NCBI RefSeq assembly: GCF_024171885.1
Contig: NZ_JAMTCP010000005.1
Coordinates: 100,249 to 164,248 of the forward strand
Direction of reading: 5' to 3'
DNA from: Streptoalloteichus tenebrarius
GTDB lineage: Bacteria > Actinomycetota > Actinomycetes > Mycobacteriales > Pseudonocardiaceae
DNA: 64,000 nt
In this document: positions 16,347-26,039 of the stretch, piece after piece
Layout: every line of letters starts with the position of its first letter
Numbering within the stretch: the first letter of the stretch is position 1
The notes under the pieces: generated by a model
What the model was told of the DNA's origin: nothing
Database searches by the model: none
Seen by the model: the letters and a program-made list of their open reading frames with translations, nothing else
Made by a program: the position numbers and the translations under genes

Positions 16347-17247
16347 GCGCCCGGCTGGGCGGTGGCACGAGTGCCGGGCGGTCGCCGCGGAGGGCGCGCG
16401 ACACTCGGACGGCCGCGCCCCGAGCGCGTTCCATTCACCCTTCGGCCGGCCAACGCCGCGGTCGTCGGGTTGGCCGCGCGGCGGTCAACGAGCGGGGAAT
16501 CATCCCACCCGAACACCCTGAACGGCCTGGGAAGCGGCTCGTCAACGGCTGGAGAACCGGCGGCCGACGGCGCGGCAATCATGGGGGAACGGGCCCGCCG
16601 GAGATCCGTTCCCCTGTCAAACAACAACATCGTCGGAAGCGATGTCGCCTTGTCGCGCGGGGGTTCCGGGCGGCGATCCCCGGTCCGTGGCGTGAATCAC
16701 GTGCCAGGAGAACCGCCGGGGATGACCGGTTTGACCAGGGATGACCGGGCTCGGGGGCGTTCGGCGGGGCGGTCACGGCCGGACGGTCCGGGGCCGGACG
16801 GCGGGGACGGCTGCGACGGGGGTTCCCCGGGCGCAGGTCAGCCGCGCGGACCCGCCGTCGGCGGGCGGGCCGTGGGTCGTTCGGGCGCGGCCGGACGCGG
16901 GTGCGCGTCCGGTGGGTGGCGGCATGTCCGGTCAGGCAAAACACCCGAGGTCGATTGGTGCGGCCGGGGCTTGACAGGGGATCGAGTCGCTGGACCCGGC
17001 CGGAACGTGCACACTATTTCACACCCGCATCCCGGCTCTCCCCCTTTCGATAACGCCTGGTGGAGTGTCGGGCGCCGCTGTGTCGCCGGGTTGCCGCCTC
17101 TCCGTCGGCCGTCCGCGTGCAAACCCCTGTCGCCGAAGGCCAGAAATGCGTCATAATTGCGATGCGACTCGCCGTCGGAGTATGGTGAGCGCCCCTGACG
17201 CACAAGTCGCCGCGTGGAATGCGCGGTTATCGGGGAGGGCGAGGCGG
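16347..17247. other. 900-bp gap upstream of lsr2
   Basis: No convincing gene. An open frame from 16362 to 17156 has poor codon bias and no family features. The right end must carry the lsr2 promoter; TTGACA at 16971 lacks a matching -10 element at the right distance. The long untranslated region fits a heavily regulated nucleoid-protein gene. Confidence 0.5.
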
Positions 17248-17601
17248 ATGGCACAGAAGGTCACCGTGGAACTCGTGGACGATCTGGACGGCACCCGGGC
17301 CGAGGAGACCGTCGAGTTCGCGTTGGACGGTGTCGCGTACCAGATCGATCTGTCGGCGACGAACGCCGGCAAGCTCCGGGACGCGTTGGCCACGTTCGTG
17401 GCGAGCGCGCGCCGGGCCGGCGGGGGGCGCAAGCGGGGTGGGGCCACCACCGCGCGCAAGGGGGGCGGTCGTCCCGCCAGCGCCGATCGCGAGCAGAACC
17501 AGGCGATTCGGGAGTGGGCCCGCAAGCGCGGGATGAAGGTCTCGGAGCGGGGGCGCATCTCCACGGAGGTGCTCAACGCCTACCACCAGGCCAACGAGTG
17601 A
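17248..17601 (+). CDS. lsr2: Lsr2 nucleoid-associated protein
   Basis: A 117-residue Lsr2. The N-terminal dimerisation domain (MAQKVTVELVDDLDGTRAEETVEFALDG...) is followed by a basic glycine-rich linker and the C-terminal DNA-binding domain REWARKRGMKVSERGRIS, with the AT-hook-like RGR. Lsr2 is the actinomycete counterpart of H-NS: it binds AT-rich and foreign DNA and silences it, and it often silences antibiotic clusters. The ATG at 17248 has GGGAGGG upstream. Confidence 0.97.
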   Translation: MAQKVTVELVDDLDGTRAEETVEFALDGVAYQIDLSATNAGKLRDALATFVASARRAGGGRKRGGATTARKGGGRPASADREQNQAIREWARKRGMKVSERGRISTEVLNAYHQANE

Positions 17602-17717
17602 CGGTCGGGTCGGCGGTCGGCCGCGGCGGGTGACGCCGCCGCCGGGCGTCGGCCTGGTGCGGGACGGGTGACACCGCGAGGCTGTCGCCATTCGATCCAC
17701 GGTGCGTACCCTGGGTT

Positions 17718-17945
17718 TTGGTGGACACCGTGGATGGGAGGGCCGTGGGCTCGCAAACGTATCTCGCCCGCTTTGTCGGTGGGCCGCTGGACGGGCGTTG
17801 GGAGACGTTTTCGGCGCCGTCCGGCTCACCCTTGCGGACGGTCACCCACGTGCACCTGCACAACGGTCCGAAGATCCTGCACCACTACGACCTTGAGTAC
17901 AACGCGGAACAGGGCTGGGAGTACCGGCTTCGGCCGGTTCCGTAG
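17718..17945 (+). CDS. conserved hypothetical protein, 75 aa
   Basis: A small soluble protein that I do not recognise by name. It contains YLARFVGGPLDGRWETF and HVHLHNGPKILHHYDLEYNAEQGWEYRL; the G-G-P-L-D-G core recurs in small actinomycete proteins of unknown function. GTG at 17718 gives 75 residues; GTG at 17745 (66 residues) has GGAGGG only two bases upstream. It stands alone and ends with a strong stem-loop. Confidence 0.65.
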   Translation: MVDTVDGRAVGSQTYLARFVGGPLDGRWETFSAPSGSPLRTVTHVHLHNGPKILHHYDLEYNAEQGWEYRLRPVP

Positions 17946-17947
17946 TC

Positions 17948-17985
17948 AACGTCCGGGTCCCGTTCCATCGCGGGCCCGGACGTTG
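17948..17985. terminator. stem-loop terminator
   Basis: CAACGTCCGGGTCC (17948-17961) pairs with GGGCCCGGACGTTG (17972-17985) with one mismatch and a 10-base loop. It starts two bases after the stop of the 75-residue gene. Confidence 0.7.
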
Positions 17986-18434
17986 TCGTCTCCACCCCCG
18001 GTGGTGGTCCGATCGGGCACTCGTGTTGCCCGTTCCGCCATTGGGGTTTCCTTCTCCCGGCGTGATCGCTGACGCCGTGCCGCCACGTTCGTCGTCGCGT
18101 CGGGTGCTGTTCGGCGCGCGTTCCCGTCGTTGGCGTGCGCGGTTCCTCGGGTTCCGGGGGTTCCCGCGTTCATCCGGGTTCGTCCGGCGTCCGTGTTCGT
18201 GATGTTCGGCGGTTCCGCCGAACCCCGGCCGTTCCCCGTCCCGGTCGATCTTCGTGATCCCTTCCGGCGGTTCTGGTCCCCTTCCCGGCCCGTGCCCGCC
18301 GGCACTTGCCGAGATCACGCCAACCCCCTTCCGGAACCTGTCGCGTCGCCGGCCGTCGCGTCGGTTGGTCGGTCGTGACGCGTCTCCCATGCCGTGCCCT
18401 GTCGGTCCGCTTGACAACAACATCAACGGCGATA
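17986..18434. other. 450-bp gap upstream of the iron box
   Basis: No gene seen. The stretch is unusually rich in CGTTCCCG/GGTTCC-like pyrimidine-purine runs (for example 18120-18290), with lower GC than the flanking genes, but I cannot assign it a role. Confidence 0.45.
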
Positions 18435-18453
18435 TTAGGTGAGCCTAACCTAC
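18435..18453 (+). promoter_or_regulatory. iron box (IdeR/DmdR operator) of the N-monooxygenase gene
   Basis: TTAGGTGAGCCTAACCTAC matches 16 of 19 positions of the consensus TTAGGTTAGGCTAACCTAA. It sits 48 bases before the start codon, a position typical of iron-dependent repressor sites in siderophore genes. It is the better of the two iron boxes in the window. Confidence 0.88.
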
Positions 18454-18500
18454 TTTTGAGGGACGGGACCTGCGGGAACCGTCGAGGACTGGGGGTAGCG

Positions 18501-19871
18501 GTGACGTCTGGGGCGGGCGAGGGACCGACCGGCGGCGAGGGTGACGGCGTCGTCCGCGACGTGGTGGGCGTCGGGTTCGGTCCGTCCAACCTGGCGCTGG
18601 CCGTCGCGGTCGAGGAGCACGCCCGGCGGTCGCCGGCGGGGGAGCGGGTCGACGCCGTGTTCCTGGAGCGACAGCCCCGGTTCGGCTGGCACCGCGGGAT
18701 GCTGCTCGACGACGCCACCATGCAGGTGTCCTTCCTCAAGGACCTGGTGACGATGCGCGACCCGACCAGCTCGTACAGCTTCCTGTGCTACCTCAGGGAG
18801 CGCGGTCGCCTGGTCGACTTCGTCAACCACAAGACGTTGTTCCCGTTGCGCACGGAGTTCCACGACTACCTGGAGTGGGCGGCCGCGCGCGTGGGGCACC
18901 TGGCGCGGTACGACTCCGAGGTCGTCGCCGTCGAGCCCGTGACGGACCACGACGGGGAGGTCGTGGCCGTGGACGTGGCGGTCCGGCGCGGCGACGGGGG
19001 CGCCGACCGGTACCGCGCCAGGAACCTGGTGCTGGCCCCCGGCCTGCGCCCGCACCTGCCGGCCGACGTGCGGCTGTCGGAGCGGATCTGGCACAACCAC
19101 GACCTGCTCTCCCGGATCGAGGGGCTGACCGGGACGCCGCGCCGGTTCGTGGTGGTGGGCGCGGGGCAGAGCGCGGCCGAGACCACCGAGTACCTGCACC
19201 GGACGTTCCCCTCGGCCGAGGTGTGCGCGGTGTTCGCGCGCTACGGCTACAGCCCGGCGGACGACAGCTCGTTCGCGAACCGGATCTTCGACCCGGAGGC
19301 GGTCGACACCTTCTACGCCGCGCCGGAGCCGGTGAAGCGGATGCTCGTCGACTACCACCGCAACACCAACTACTCGGTGGTGGACGTCGACCTGATCGAC
19401 GACCTCTACCGCAGGACCTACGCGGAGAAGGTGTCGGGGCGGGAGCGCCTGCGCATCCTGCACGCCTCGCGCCTGGTGGACGTGCGGGAGACCGGGGACG
19501 GGGTCCGCGCCGCCGTCGAGTTCCTCCCCACCGGTCGGCGCACGCCCCTCGACGCGGACGTCGTCGTCTACGCCACCGGGTACCGGCCGAGCGATCCCCT
19601 GGAACTCCTCGGCCCGTTGGCCGGCCTGTGTCGGCGGGACGAGGCGGGGCGGCCGAGGATCGGCCGGGACTACCGCGTGGTGACCGACGACGCGGTGCGG
19701 GCCGGCATCTACGTCCAGGGGGCCACCGAGCACACGCACGGGATCACCTCGACGCTGCTGTCCACCACGGCCGTCCGGGTCGGCGAGATCCTCAACTCGA
19801 TCATCGACCACGGCCGCCGACCGACGGCGGCGCCCCGTCCGGCCTACGCGTTGAGCGGCAATCCGGCCTGA
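18501..19871 (+). CDS. L-ornithine/L-lysine N-monooxygenase (siderophore)
   Basis: A 456-residue flavin N-monooxygenase of the SidA/PvdA/IucD group. The FAD motif is GVGFGPSNLALA (residues 23-34), the NADPH motif VVVGAGQSAAE (about 216-226), the substrate region YHRNTNYSVVD and the ATGYRP motif near 357-362. These enzymes hydroxylate the side-chain amine of ornithine or lysine as the first step to hydroxamate siderophores; the HRNTNYSVVD segment favours ornithine. The GTG at 18501 follows GGGGGTAG. An iron box lies 48 bases upstream, so it should be made only under iron starvation. No siderophore synthetase or transporter is adjacent; the nearest partner is the MbtH gene 3 kb upstream. Confidence 0.93.
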   Translation: MTSGAGEGPTGGEGDGVVRDVVGVGFGPSNLALAVAVEEHARRSPAGERVDAVFLERQPRFGWHRGMLLDDATMQVSFLKDLVTMRDPTSSYSFLCYLRERGRLVDFVNHKTLFPLRTEFHDYLEWAAARVGHLARYDSEVVAVEPVTDHDGEVVAVDVAVRRGDGGADRYRARNLVLAPGLRPHLPADVRLSERIWHNHDLLSRIEGLTGTPRRFVVVGAGQSAAETTEYLHRTFPSAEVCAVFARYGYSPADDSSFANRIFDPEAVDTFYAAPEPVKRMLVDYHRNTNYSVVDVDLIDDLYRRTYAEKVSGRERLRILHASRLVDVRETGDGVRAAVEFLPTGRRTPLDADVVVYATGYRPSDPLELLGPLAGLCRRDEAGRPRIGRDYRVVTDDAVRAGIYVQGATEHTHGITSTLLSTTAVRVGEILNSIIDHGRRPTAAPRPAYALSGNPA

Positions 19872-19949
19872 GCCGCGCTCCGGCCGCCAGCCACCGCCAG
19901 CTACCGCCAGCCGCCGCCGGCCACGTCCGGTCGCTGGTCGTTGGTTCGA

Positions 19950-19984
19950 GCGGGGTGGGGAGGACGCGCCCGTCCCCACCCCGC
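19950..19984. terminator. bidirectional stem-loop terminator
   Basis: A perfect 12-bp stem GCGGGGTGGGGA (19950-19961) / TCCCCACCCCGC (19973-19984) between the convergent N-monooxygenase and HelD-like genes. Confidence 0.75.
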
Positions 19985-19990
19985 CTCTGG

Positions 19991-22219
19991 TCAGCGGGCC
20001 GACCAGGACCCGTCAGTGGCCAGGACCGTGAGCCGCTGCGTGGCCCTGGTCAACGCGACGTAGAGCGCGCGGCGCCCGGTCGGCGACTCGGCGAGCAGAT
20101 CGCCCGGCTCCACCAGCACCACGCCGTCGTACTCCAGCCCCTTCGCGTCGAGGCTGCCGACGACCCGCAGCCGGTCGTCGCCCAGCCCGTCGACCCAGGA
20201 GCGCACCTCCCCGACCCTGTCCATGGCCGGGATCACCGCCACTGTTCCGTCCACAGTGGACAGCAGTTCGGCGGCGGCCTCCCTGGTCGCCGACGCGAGG
20301 GCGTCCGGCTCCACCACGCTCACCACCGGCTCCACGCCGGTGGACCGCACCGCCCTCGGCAGCTCCTCGGCCGAGGCGAGGTCGCCCAACGCGGACGCGG
20401 CCACCGCGAAGATCTCCGCCGAGTTGCGGTAGTTGGTGCGCAGCCGGTAGCTGCGCCGGGTCCGCGCCGAACCCAACGCCTCGTCCCTGGCCTCCTCGGC
20501 CTCCTCCGGCGTGGGCCACGAGGTCTGGACGGGGTCGCCGACCAGCGTCCAGCTCGCGTAGCGGCCGCGCCGGCCGAGCATGCGCCACTGCATCGGCGAG
20601 ACGTCCTGCACCTCGTCGACCACGATGTGCGAGTACTCGTCGTAGTGCTGCGGCCGCCGGGGACGGCCGTCGGAGGACCCCTGGTCCCACTGCGCCGCGC
20701 CGCCCCGCCGGCGGCGCTTCGGCGGCGGCCCCAGCAGGACCCGCAGCTCGTCCAGCAACGCCACGTCCGCCGTGGACCAGCCGTCCCCGTCGGCCACGGC
20801 CCCGGCCAGCAGCTCGACCTCCTCCTGGCTCAGCACGCCCTTGGCGGCCCGCGTCAGCCGGTCGCGGTCCCGCAGCCAGCTCAGCACCCACGTCGGGCTC
20901 AGCACCGGCCACCACCGGACGAGGAAGCGGTGGAACTCCATCCGCTCGCCAAGCTCGTGGATCATCTCCGCCCGGTCGGGGCGGAAGGTGTCGTCGGCGT
21001 ACTCCTCCGCCTTGCGGGCCAGCGCCTCCAGCAGCGCCTCGGCCGCGTCGACCCGGTGCTGGTTGGGCTGGCCGGCCCGGTGCACCCGCCGCCGCACCCG
21101 GTCCAGCTCCCGCGCGTCGAGCCGGATGACCTCGCCGCCGTAGACGATGCGCATCTCGGTGGGCGTGTCCGGTGGCGTCTGGCGGACCAGCCGGCGCAGC
21201 ACGCGGACCATCCGCGAGGAGCCCTTCACCGCGGCCACCGCCGGCGGGTCGACCCGCGTGGCGCGGACGCCGTCGAGCAGCTCGCCCAGCGACCGCAGCT
21301 CCGCGCTGGTCTCGCCCATCGAGGGGAGCACCCGGGAGATGTAGCTGGTGAACACCGGCGACGGACCCACGACCAGCACGCCCGTGCCGAGGCGGCGCCG
21401 CTCCCGGTACAGCAGGTAGGCCACGCGGTGCAGGGCCACGGCGGTCTTGCCGGTGCCGGGCCCGCCGGTGATCTCGGTGACGCCGCCGGCCGGGGCCCTG
21501 ATCGCCTCGTCCTGCTCGCGCTGGATCGTCGCGACGATGTTGTGCATGGCCTCGCCCCTGGCGCGGCCCAGCGCGGCCATGAGCGCGCCCTCGCCGACGA
21601 TCGGCATCCCCTCGGGCAGCGCCTCGGGCATCAGCGGCTCGTCGTCGACGTCGGTCACCGTCTCGCCGGAGCAGTGGATCACCCTGCGGCGGAGCACGTC
21701 CATCGGCTCCTGCGGGGTCGCCTGGTAGAACGCGGCGGCGGCCGGTGCCCGCCAGTCGGTCACCAGGTTGTGGTGCTCCGCGTCCCGCACGCCCAGCCGG
21801 CCGATCCGCAGCGCCTGCCCGTCGGCCAGGTCGAGCCGGCCGAACACGAGCCCCTCGTGCTCGGTGTCCAGCGCCTGGAGCAGCCGGTTGGCGTAGCGCA
21901 CCATGGCGTCCCTGTCGAACAGCATGGCGGCCTGCTCGAAGGCGGCCTCCTGGCCGGCGCCGTGGGCCAGCTCGTAGCCCTTCGCCCGCATCGTCTCGGC
22001 CTCGGCCCGCAGTTCGGCCAGCCGGGCGTACACCCGGTCGACGTGCTCCTGCTCGGCGGCGATCTCGGCCTGCCTGATGGACGCGTCCAACAACGCGGCT
22101 CTCTCCTGTACGGATCGACGGAAGACGGAAGTGCGACAGTACGTGTTCCCCGTCGGCGCGGAACCAAGCACCGGGGGGTGTCCCGGTGGGGTGACGGAGG
22201 TAGGCTGGGTGGTGTCCAC
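19991..22219 (-). CDS. HelD-type RNA polymerase motor ATPase (HelD/HelR)
   Basis: Up to 742 residues. An N-terminal coiled coil (SIRQAEIAAEQEHVDRVYARLAELRAEAE) is followed by an SF1 helicase core: Walker A GGPGTGKT at about 251-259, the Walker B-like VVDEVQDV, and GDPVQTSW, RTNYRNSAEIF and the final ALTRATQRL. This is the layout of HelD, which pries RNA polymerase off DNA; actinomycete members (HelR) also protect polymerase from rifamycins. The start is unsure: GTG at 22219 has no ribosome site, whereas a TTG at about 22097 (in ERAALLDASIRQ) is preceded by AGGAGAG at a fair distance and would begin at the coiled coil. The gene contains a perfect copy of GTCCACAGTGGAC (20249-20261). Confidence 0.9.
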   Translation of the reverse strand: MDTTQPTSVTPPGHPPVLGSAPTGNTYCRTSVFRRSVQERAALLDASIRQAEIAAEQEHVDRVYARLAELRAEAETMRAKGYELAHGAGQEAAFEQAAMLFDRDAMVRYANRLLQALDTEHEGLVFGRLDLADGQALRIGRLGVRDAEHHNLVTDWRAPAAAAFYQATPQEPMDVLRRRVIHCSGETVTDVDDEPLMPEALPEGMPIVGEGALMAALGRARGEAMHNIVATIQREQDEAIRAPAGGVTEITGGPGTGKTAVALHRVAYLLYRERRRLGTGVLVVGPSPVFTSYISRVLPSMGETSAELRSLGELLDGVRATRVDPPAVAAVKGSSRMVRVLRRLVRQTPPDTPTEMRIVYGGEVIRLDARELDRVRRRVHRAGQPNQHRVDAAEALLEALARKAEEYADDTFRPDRAEMIHELGERMEFHRFLVRWWPVLSPTWVLSWLRDRDRLTRAAKGVLSQEEVELLAGAVADGDGWSTADVALLDELRVLLGPPPKRRRRGGAAQWDQGSSDGRPRRPQHYDEYSHIVVDEVQDVSPMQWRMLGRRGRYASWTLVGDPVQTSWPTPEEAEEARDEALGSARTRRSYRLRTNYRNSAEIFAVAASALGDLASAEELPRAVRSTGVEPVVSVVEPDALASATREAAAELLSTVDGTVAVIPAMDRVGEVRSWVDGLGDDRLRVVGSLDAKGLEYDGVVLVEPGDLLAESPTGRRALYVALTRATQRLTVLATDGSWSAR
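20249..20261. repeat. dispersed 13-bp palindrome, perfect copy
   Basis: GTCCACAGTGGAC inside the HelD-like gene. See the finding on the dispersed palindrome for the other copies. Confidence 0.8.
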
Positions 22220-22618
22220 ACCGGAGGCGAAACACCCCTGGTTTGGGACGATTTCTCACCCGATCTGGGTCATGCACTGACTGTCAGTCACGCTCACGCG
22301 GGTGGCTCGTTGCTGTTCCTCGCCGGTTCCGCCTGATCCTGGGTGATCGCGCGGACACATCCCGTGGCCCTCCGGCGGTCGCCGCGGGAGGCGGCTCCTG
22401 GCAGGGGAACGTCCACTGTGTATTGATCACCTGGCCGGCCCGGCCGCCCCGTCCACGGGGCGATGGTCCGTCCACGGTGGACACCGGCCGACGGCGGGCT
22501 CGGCTCCGCCGGCCGAGTGAGGCGGAGAGACGTAGGTCACATCGGATCCTGTCACGTCCTGCCGAGCTGTCCCGTCAGGAAGGTGCAAGCGCCAACAACG
22601 GCAAGCAAGGAGCGCACT
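22220..22618. other. 399-bp divergent promoter region
   Basis: Lies between the divergent HelD-like and AhpD-like genes and must hold both promoters. It contains one perfect copy of the 13-bp palindrome GTCCACGGTGGAC (22470-22482) and a partial one at 22411. No gene is visible. Confidence 0.5.
22470..22482. repeat. dispersed 13-bp palindrome, perfect copy
   Basis: GTCCACGGTGGAC in a promoter region, with G at the centre. Confidence 0.8.
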
Positions 22619-23092
22619 GTGGATGCTCGCTTGAACCTCTTCGACAACCCGGTCGCGACGCGGTTCCTGAAGCAGATCATCTCGGCGGGCAGGGTCGTCG
22701 CGGACTCGTCGCTGCCGGCCGCGACCCAGGAGCTGGTGAAGATCCGCGCCAGCCAGATCAACGGCTGCGGCTTCTGCACGGACATGCACACCAAGGAGGC
22801 CGCGCACGCCGGGGAGACGTCGGTGCGCCTCAACCTGGTCGCGACGTGGCGGGAGGCCACGGTGTTCACCGAGGCCGAGCGCGCGGCCCTGGAGCTGACG
22901 GAGCAGGCGACCCGCATCGCCGACGCGGCCGGCGGGGTCTCGGACGAGGTCTGGGCCAACGCCGCCAAGCACTACGACGAGGAGCAGCTCGGGGCCCTGG
23001 TGTCCCTCATCGCCCTCATCAACGCCTTCAACCGGGTGAACGTCATCGTCCGGCAGCCCGCCGGCGACTACCAGCCCGGCCAGTTCGGGTGA
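22619..23092 (+). CDS. carboxymuconolactone decarboxylase / AhpD-like protein
   Basis: A 157-residue all-helical protein of the AhpD fold. The active-site pair is in INGCGFCTDMHTKEA (Cys-x2-Cys with His four residues on), the form found in peroxidase-type AhpD proteins that reduce peroxides or regenerate peroxiredoxins. The GTG at 22619 has AAGGAG eight bases upstream. It is a single gene divergent from the HelD-like gene, followed by a stem-loop. A role in peroxide defence is likely; a decarboxylase role is not, since the thiol pair is present. Confidence 0.92.
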   Translation: MDARLNLFDNPVATRFLKQIISAGRVVADSSLPAATQELVKIRASQINGCGFCTDMHTKEAAHAGETSVRLNLVATWREATVFTEAERAALELTEQATRIADAAGGVSDEVWANAAKHYDEEQLGALVSLIALINAFNRVNVIVRQPAGDYQPGQFG

Positions 23093-23114
23093 TGAGCGCG
23101 CCCGTCGGGGCGCT

Positions 23115-23144
23115 CCGTGCCGCCACGCGCCAGCGGCGGCACGG
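23115..23144 (+). terminator. stem-loop terminator
   Basis: The perfect 10-bp stem CCGTGCCGCC (23115-23124) / GGCGGCACGG (23135-23144) lies 22 bases after the AhpD-like gene. Confidence 0.7.
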
Positions 23145-23576
23145 GGCGCCCTCTCCGGGTGCCGGGGAGCCGGTCCGGCACACCCGCCGCCTGGAGAACA
23201 GGCCCTGCCAGGTCCTACGGCCTGTCCTCACAGTTGGTGAGGCTGATCTTGATTCCGGGGTGTCGTGCGTGGGCATGAGTTGGCCGGCGATCAGGGGTGG
23301 GTGATCGGGCGGGTGTTGCGAGGCATCGGCGTGATCGACGGGATGTTGTTCAGCACCAAAACCCTGCACCGCTGCGGTGGCGCGGTTGCGGGTGATCGCC
23401 GAGCTGATCAGCGAACGTGACTGGGAGGTCTGGGTGGGCTCCGGCGTCGTGCGTGCCCACCGGCACGCCACCGGGGCGAACCAGTTGGTCATGATGTGGG
23501 CCGCTCCGTTCTCGTCGCCGTCCCGACCTGACCTTCGAGGGCAGACCCGATGGGTTGTCCTCAAGGTTGGTGTGGT

Positions 23577-23830
23577 TGATCTCGATCCCCGGGTGTCGTA
23601 CGCGCGCACGTTGGCCGGCGGGCAGGGGTGGGTGATCGAGCGGGTGTTGCCTGCCTCGGGCAGGAAGGGACGCCCACCGGGGGGAGGAGCCATCCGCGTG
23701 ATCAACGGGTTGCTGTTCAAGGCGAAGACGGGTGTGGCATGGCGTGACCCGCCGGCACGGTATGGGCCGTGGAGGACGGTGTCGACAACCGGTTCTGGCG
23801 GTGGTCGCCCACCGCGACCCTGACCGCTGC
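23577..23830 (+). pseudogene. IS5-type transposase N-terminal fragment, most complete unit
   Basis: This unit keeps the stretches GRPPGGGAIRVINGLLFKAK and TGVAWRDPPARYGPWRTV that are typical of IS5-group transposases (IS1031/IS427-like) and that the other units have lost. It breaks frame soon after, at the start of the HNRFWRWS segment. The ATG is mutated to ACG near 23608. No catalytic DDE triad can be assembled. Confidence 0.7.
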
Positions 23831-25119
23831 GGTGGTGCGGGTGCGGGTGATCGCTGGGGTGATCAGCGAACTCGACTGGGAGGTCTCGGTCGACTTCAGC
23901 AGCGTGCGCGCCCACCAGCACACCACCGGGGCGAATCAGTTGGTCATGCTGTGGGCCGCTCCGTTCTCGTCGCCGTCCCGACCTGACCTTCGAGGGCAGA
24001 CCCTACGGCTTGTCCTCAAGGATGGCCGATCGTTTGATCCTGGGGCGTCGCGCGCGGGCATGAGTTGGCCGGCGGGCAGGGGTGGGTGATCGATCTGCTG
24101 TTGCGAGGTATCCGTGTGATCGACGGGATGCTGTTCAGCGCCAGAACTCCGACTACTGCGGTGGTGTGGGGTGCGGGTGATCGCTGGGGTGATCAGCGAA
24201 CGTGTCTGGGAGGTGGCGGTCGACTCCAGCAGCGTGCGCGCCCACCGGGGAGAATCAGTTGGTCATGCTGTGGGTCGCTCCGTTCTCGTTGCCGTCTCGA
24301 CGTGGCTTTGAGGGCAGGCTTGAGGACGTGTCCTCACAGTCGGTGTGGCTGATCTCGACCCCTGGGTGATCGATCTGCTGTTGCGAGGCATCCGCGTGAT
24401 CAAGGGGACGCTGTTCAGCGCCGGAACCCTGCACCGCTGCGGTGGTGTGGGGTGCAGGTGATCGTCGGGGAGATCAGCGAATGCCACTGGGAGGTCTGGG
24501 TCGGCTCCAGCAGCGTGGGCGCCCACCGGCGCACCACCGCGGCGAACCGGTTGGTCATGTTGTGGGCCGCTTCGTCCTCGTCGTCCTCCCGACGTGGCCT
24601 TCCGAGGGCAGACCCGATGGGTTGTCCTCAAGGTTGGTGAGGCTGATCTTGAATCCGGGATGTCGTGCGCGGGCATGAGTTGGCCGGCGAGCAGGGGTGG
24701 GTGATCGATCCGCTGTTACGAGGCATCCGCGTGATCAAGGGGACGCTGTTCAGCGCCGGGACCCTGCACCGCTGCGGTGGCGCGGGTGATCGCTGGGGTG
24801 ATCAGCGAACGTGATTGGGAGGTCTGGGTGGGCTCCGGCAGCGTGCGCGCCCACCGGCACACCACAGGCGCGAATCGGTTGGTTATGCCGTCGGTCGCCC
24901 CGTTCTCGTTGCCGTCTCGACCTGGCTTTGAGGGCAGACCCGATGGGTTGTCCCTCAAGGTTGGTGTGGCTGATCTCGACCCCCGGGGCGCGGCACGCGG
25001 GCATGAGTTGACCGGCGGGCAGGGACAGGCGATCGAGCTGCTGTTGCGAGGCATCGGCGTGATCAAGGGGATGCTGTTCAGCGCCGGGACCCTGCACCGC
25101 TGCGGTGGCGCGGGTGCGG

Positions 25120-25701
25120 GTGATCGCCGAGGCGATCAATGGACCTCAACTGGAAGGTCTGGGTCGGCTCCAGCAGCGTGCGTGCCCACCGGCACACCAC
25201 AGGCGCGAATCGGTTGGTTATGCCGTCGGTCGCTCCGTTCTCGTAGCCGTCCCGAGCTGGCTTTGAGGGCAGGCTTGAGGACGTGTCCTCACAGTTGGTG
25301 TGGCTGATCTCGATCCCTGGGTGATCGATCTGCTGTTGCGAGGCATCGGCGTGATCAAGGGGATGCTGTTCAGCTCCGGGGCCCTGACCGCTGCGGTGGT
25401 GTGGGTGCGGGTGATCGCCGAGGCGATCAATGGACCTCAACTGGAAGGTCTGGGTCGGCTCCAGCAGCGTGCGTGCCCACCGGCACACCACAGGCGCGAA
25501 TCGGTTGGTTATGCCGTCGGTCGCTCCGTTCTCGTAGCCGTCCCGAGCTGGCTTTGAGGGCAGGCTTGAGGACGTGTCCTCACAGTTGGTGTGGCTGATC
25601 TCGATCCCTGGGTGATCGATCTGCTGTTGCGAGGCATCGGCGTGATCAAGGGGATGCTGTTCAGCTCCGGGGCCCTGACCGCTGCGGTGGTGTGGGTGCG
25701 G
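25120..25701 (+). repeat. two identical 291-bp tandem units
   Basis: Bases 25120-25410 and 25411-25701 read as identical by eye over 291 bases, whereas the other units differ by many changes and indels. This is a recent tandem duplication within the old array. Confidence 0.85.
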
Positions 25702-26039
25702 GTGATCGTCGGGGAGATCAGCGAATGCCACTGGGAGGTCTGGGTCGGCTCTGGCGCCGTGCGTGCCCACCGGCGCACCACCGGGGCGAACCGGTTGGTC
25801 ATGTTGTCGGCCGCTCCGTTCTCGTCGCCGTCCCGAGCTGGCTTTGAGGGCAGGCTTGAGGACGTGTCCTCACAGTTGGTGAGGTCGGTCTTGATTCCGG
25901 GGTGTCGTGCGTCGGCATGAGTTTGACGGGCGAGCAGGGGTGGGCGATCGAGCCGTTGTTGCGAGGTATCCGCGTGATCGACGGGATGCTGTTCAGCGCC
26001 GGGACCCTGACCGCTGCGGTGGCGCGAATCGGTTGGTCA

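Noticed and set aside
16971..16999. TTGACA as a -35 box of lsr2
   Set aside because: No acceptable -10 hexamer lies 16-18 bases downstream, and it is about 270 bases from the gene.
16362..17156. A 264-codon open frame upstream of lsr2
   Set aside because: No ribosome site, no family, and Gly/Arg/Pro composition typical of non-coding high-GC DNA.
18120..18300. Possible second small repeat array (GTTCCCG/GGTTCC-like runs)
   Set aside because: No regular period and no unit that can be aligned three times.
22270..22330. A rifamycin-associated element upstream of the HelD-like gene
   Set aside because: I could not find the inverted-repeat consensus that I remember for that element.
18785..22336. 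A long plus-strand frame spanning the end of the N-monooxygenase and the HelD-like gene
   Set aside because: It is out of frame with the first gene and antisense to the second; no family motifs.
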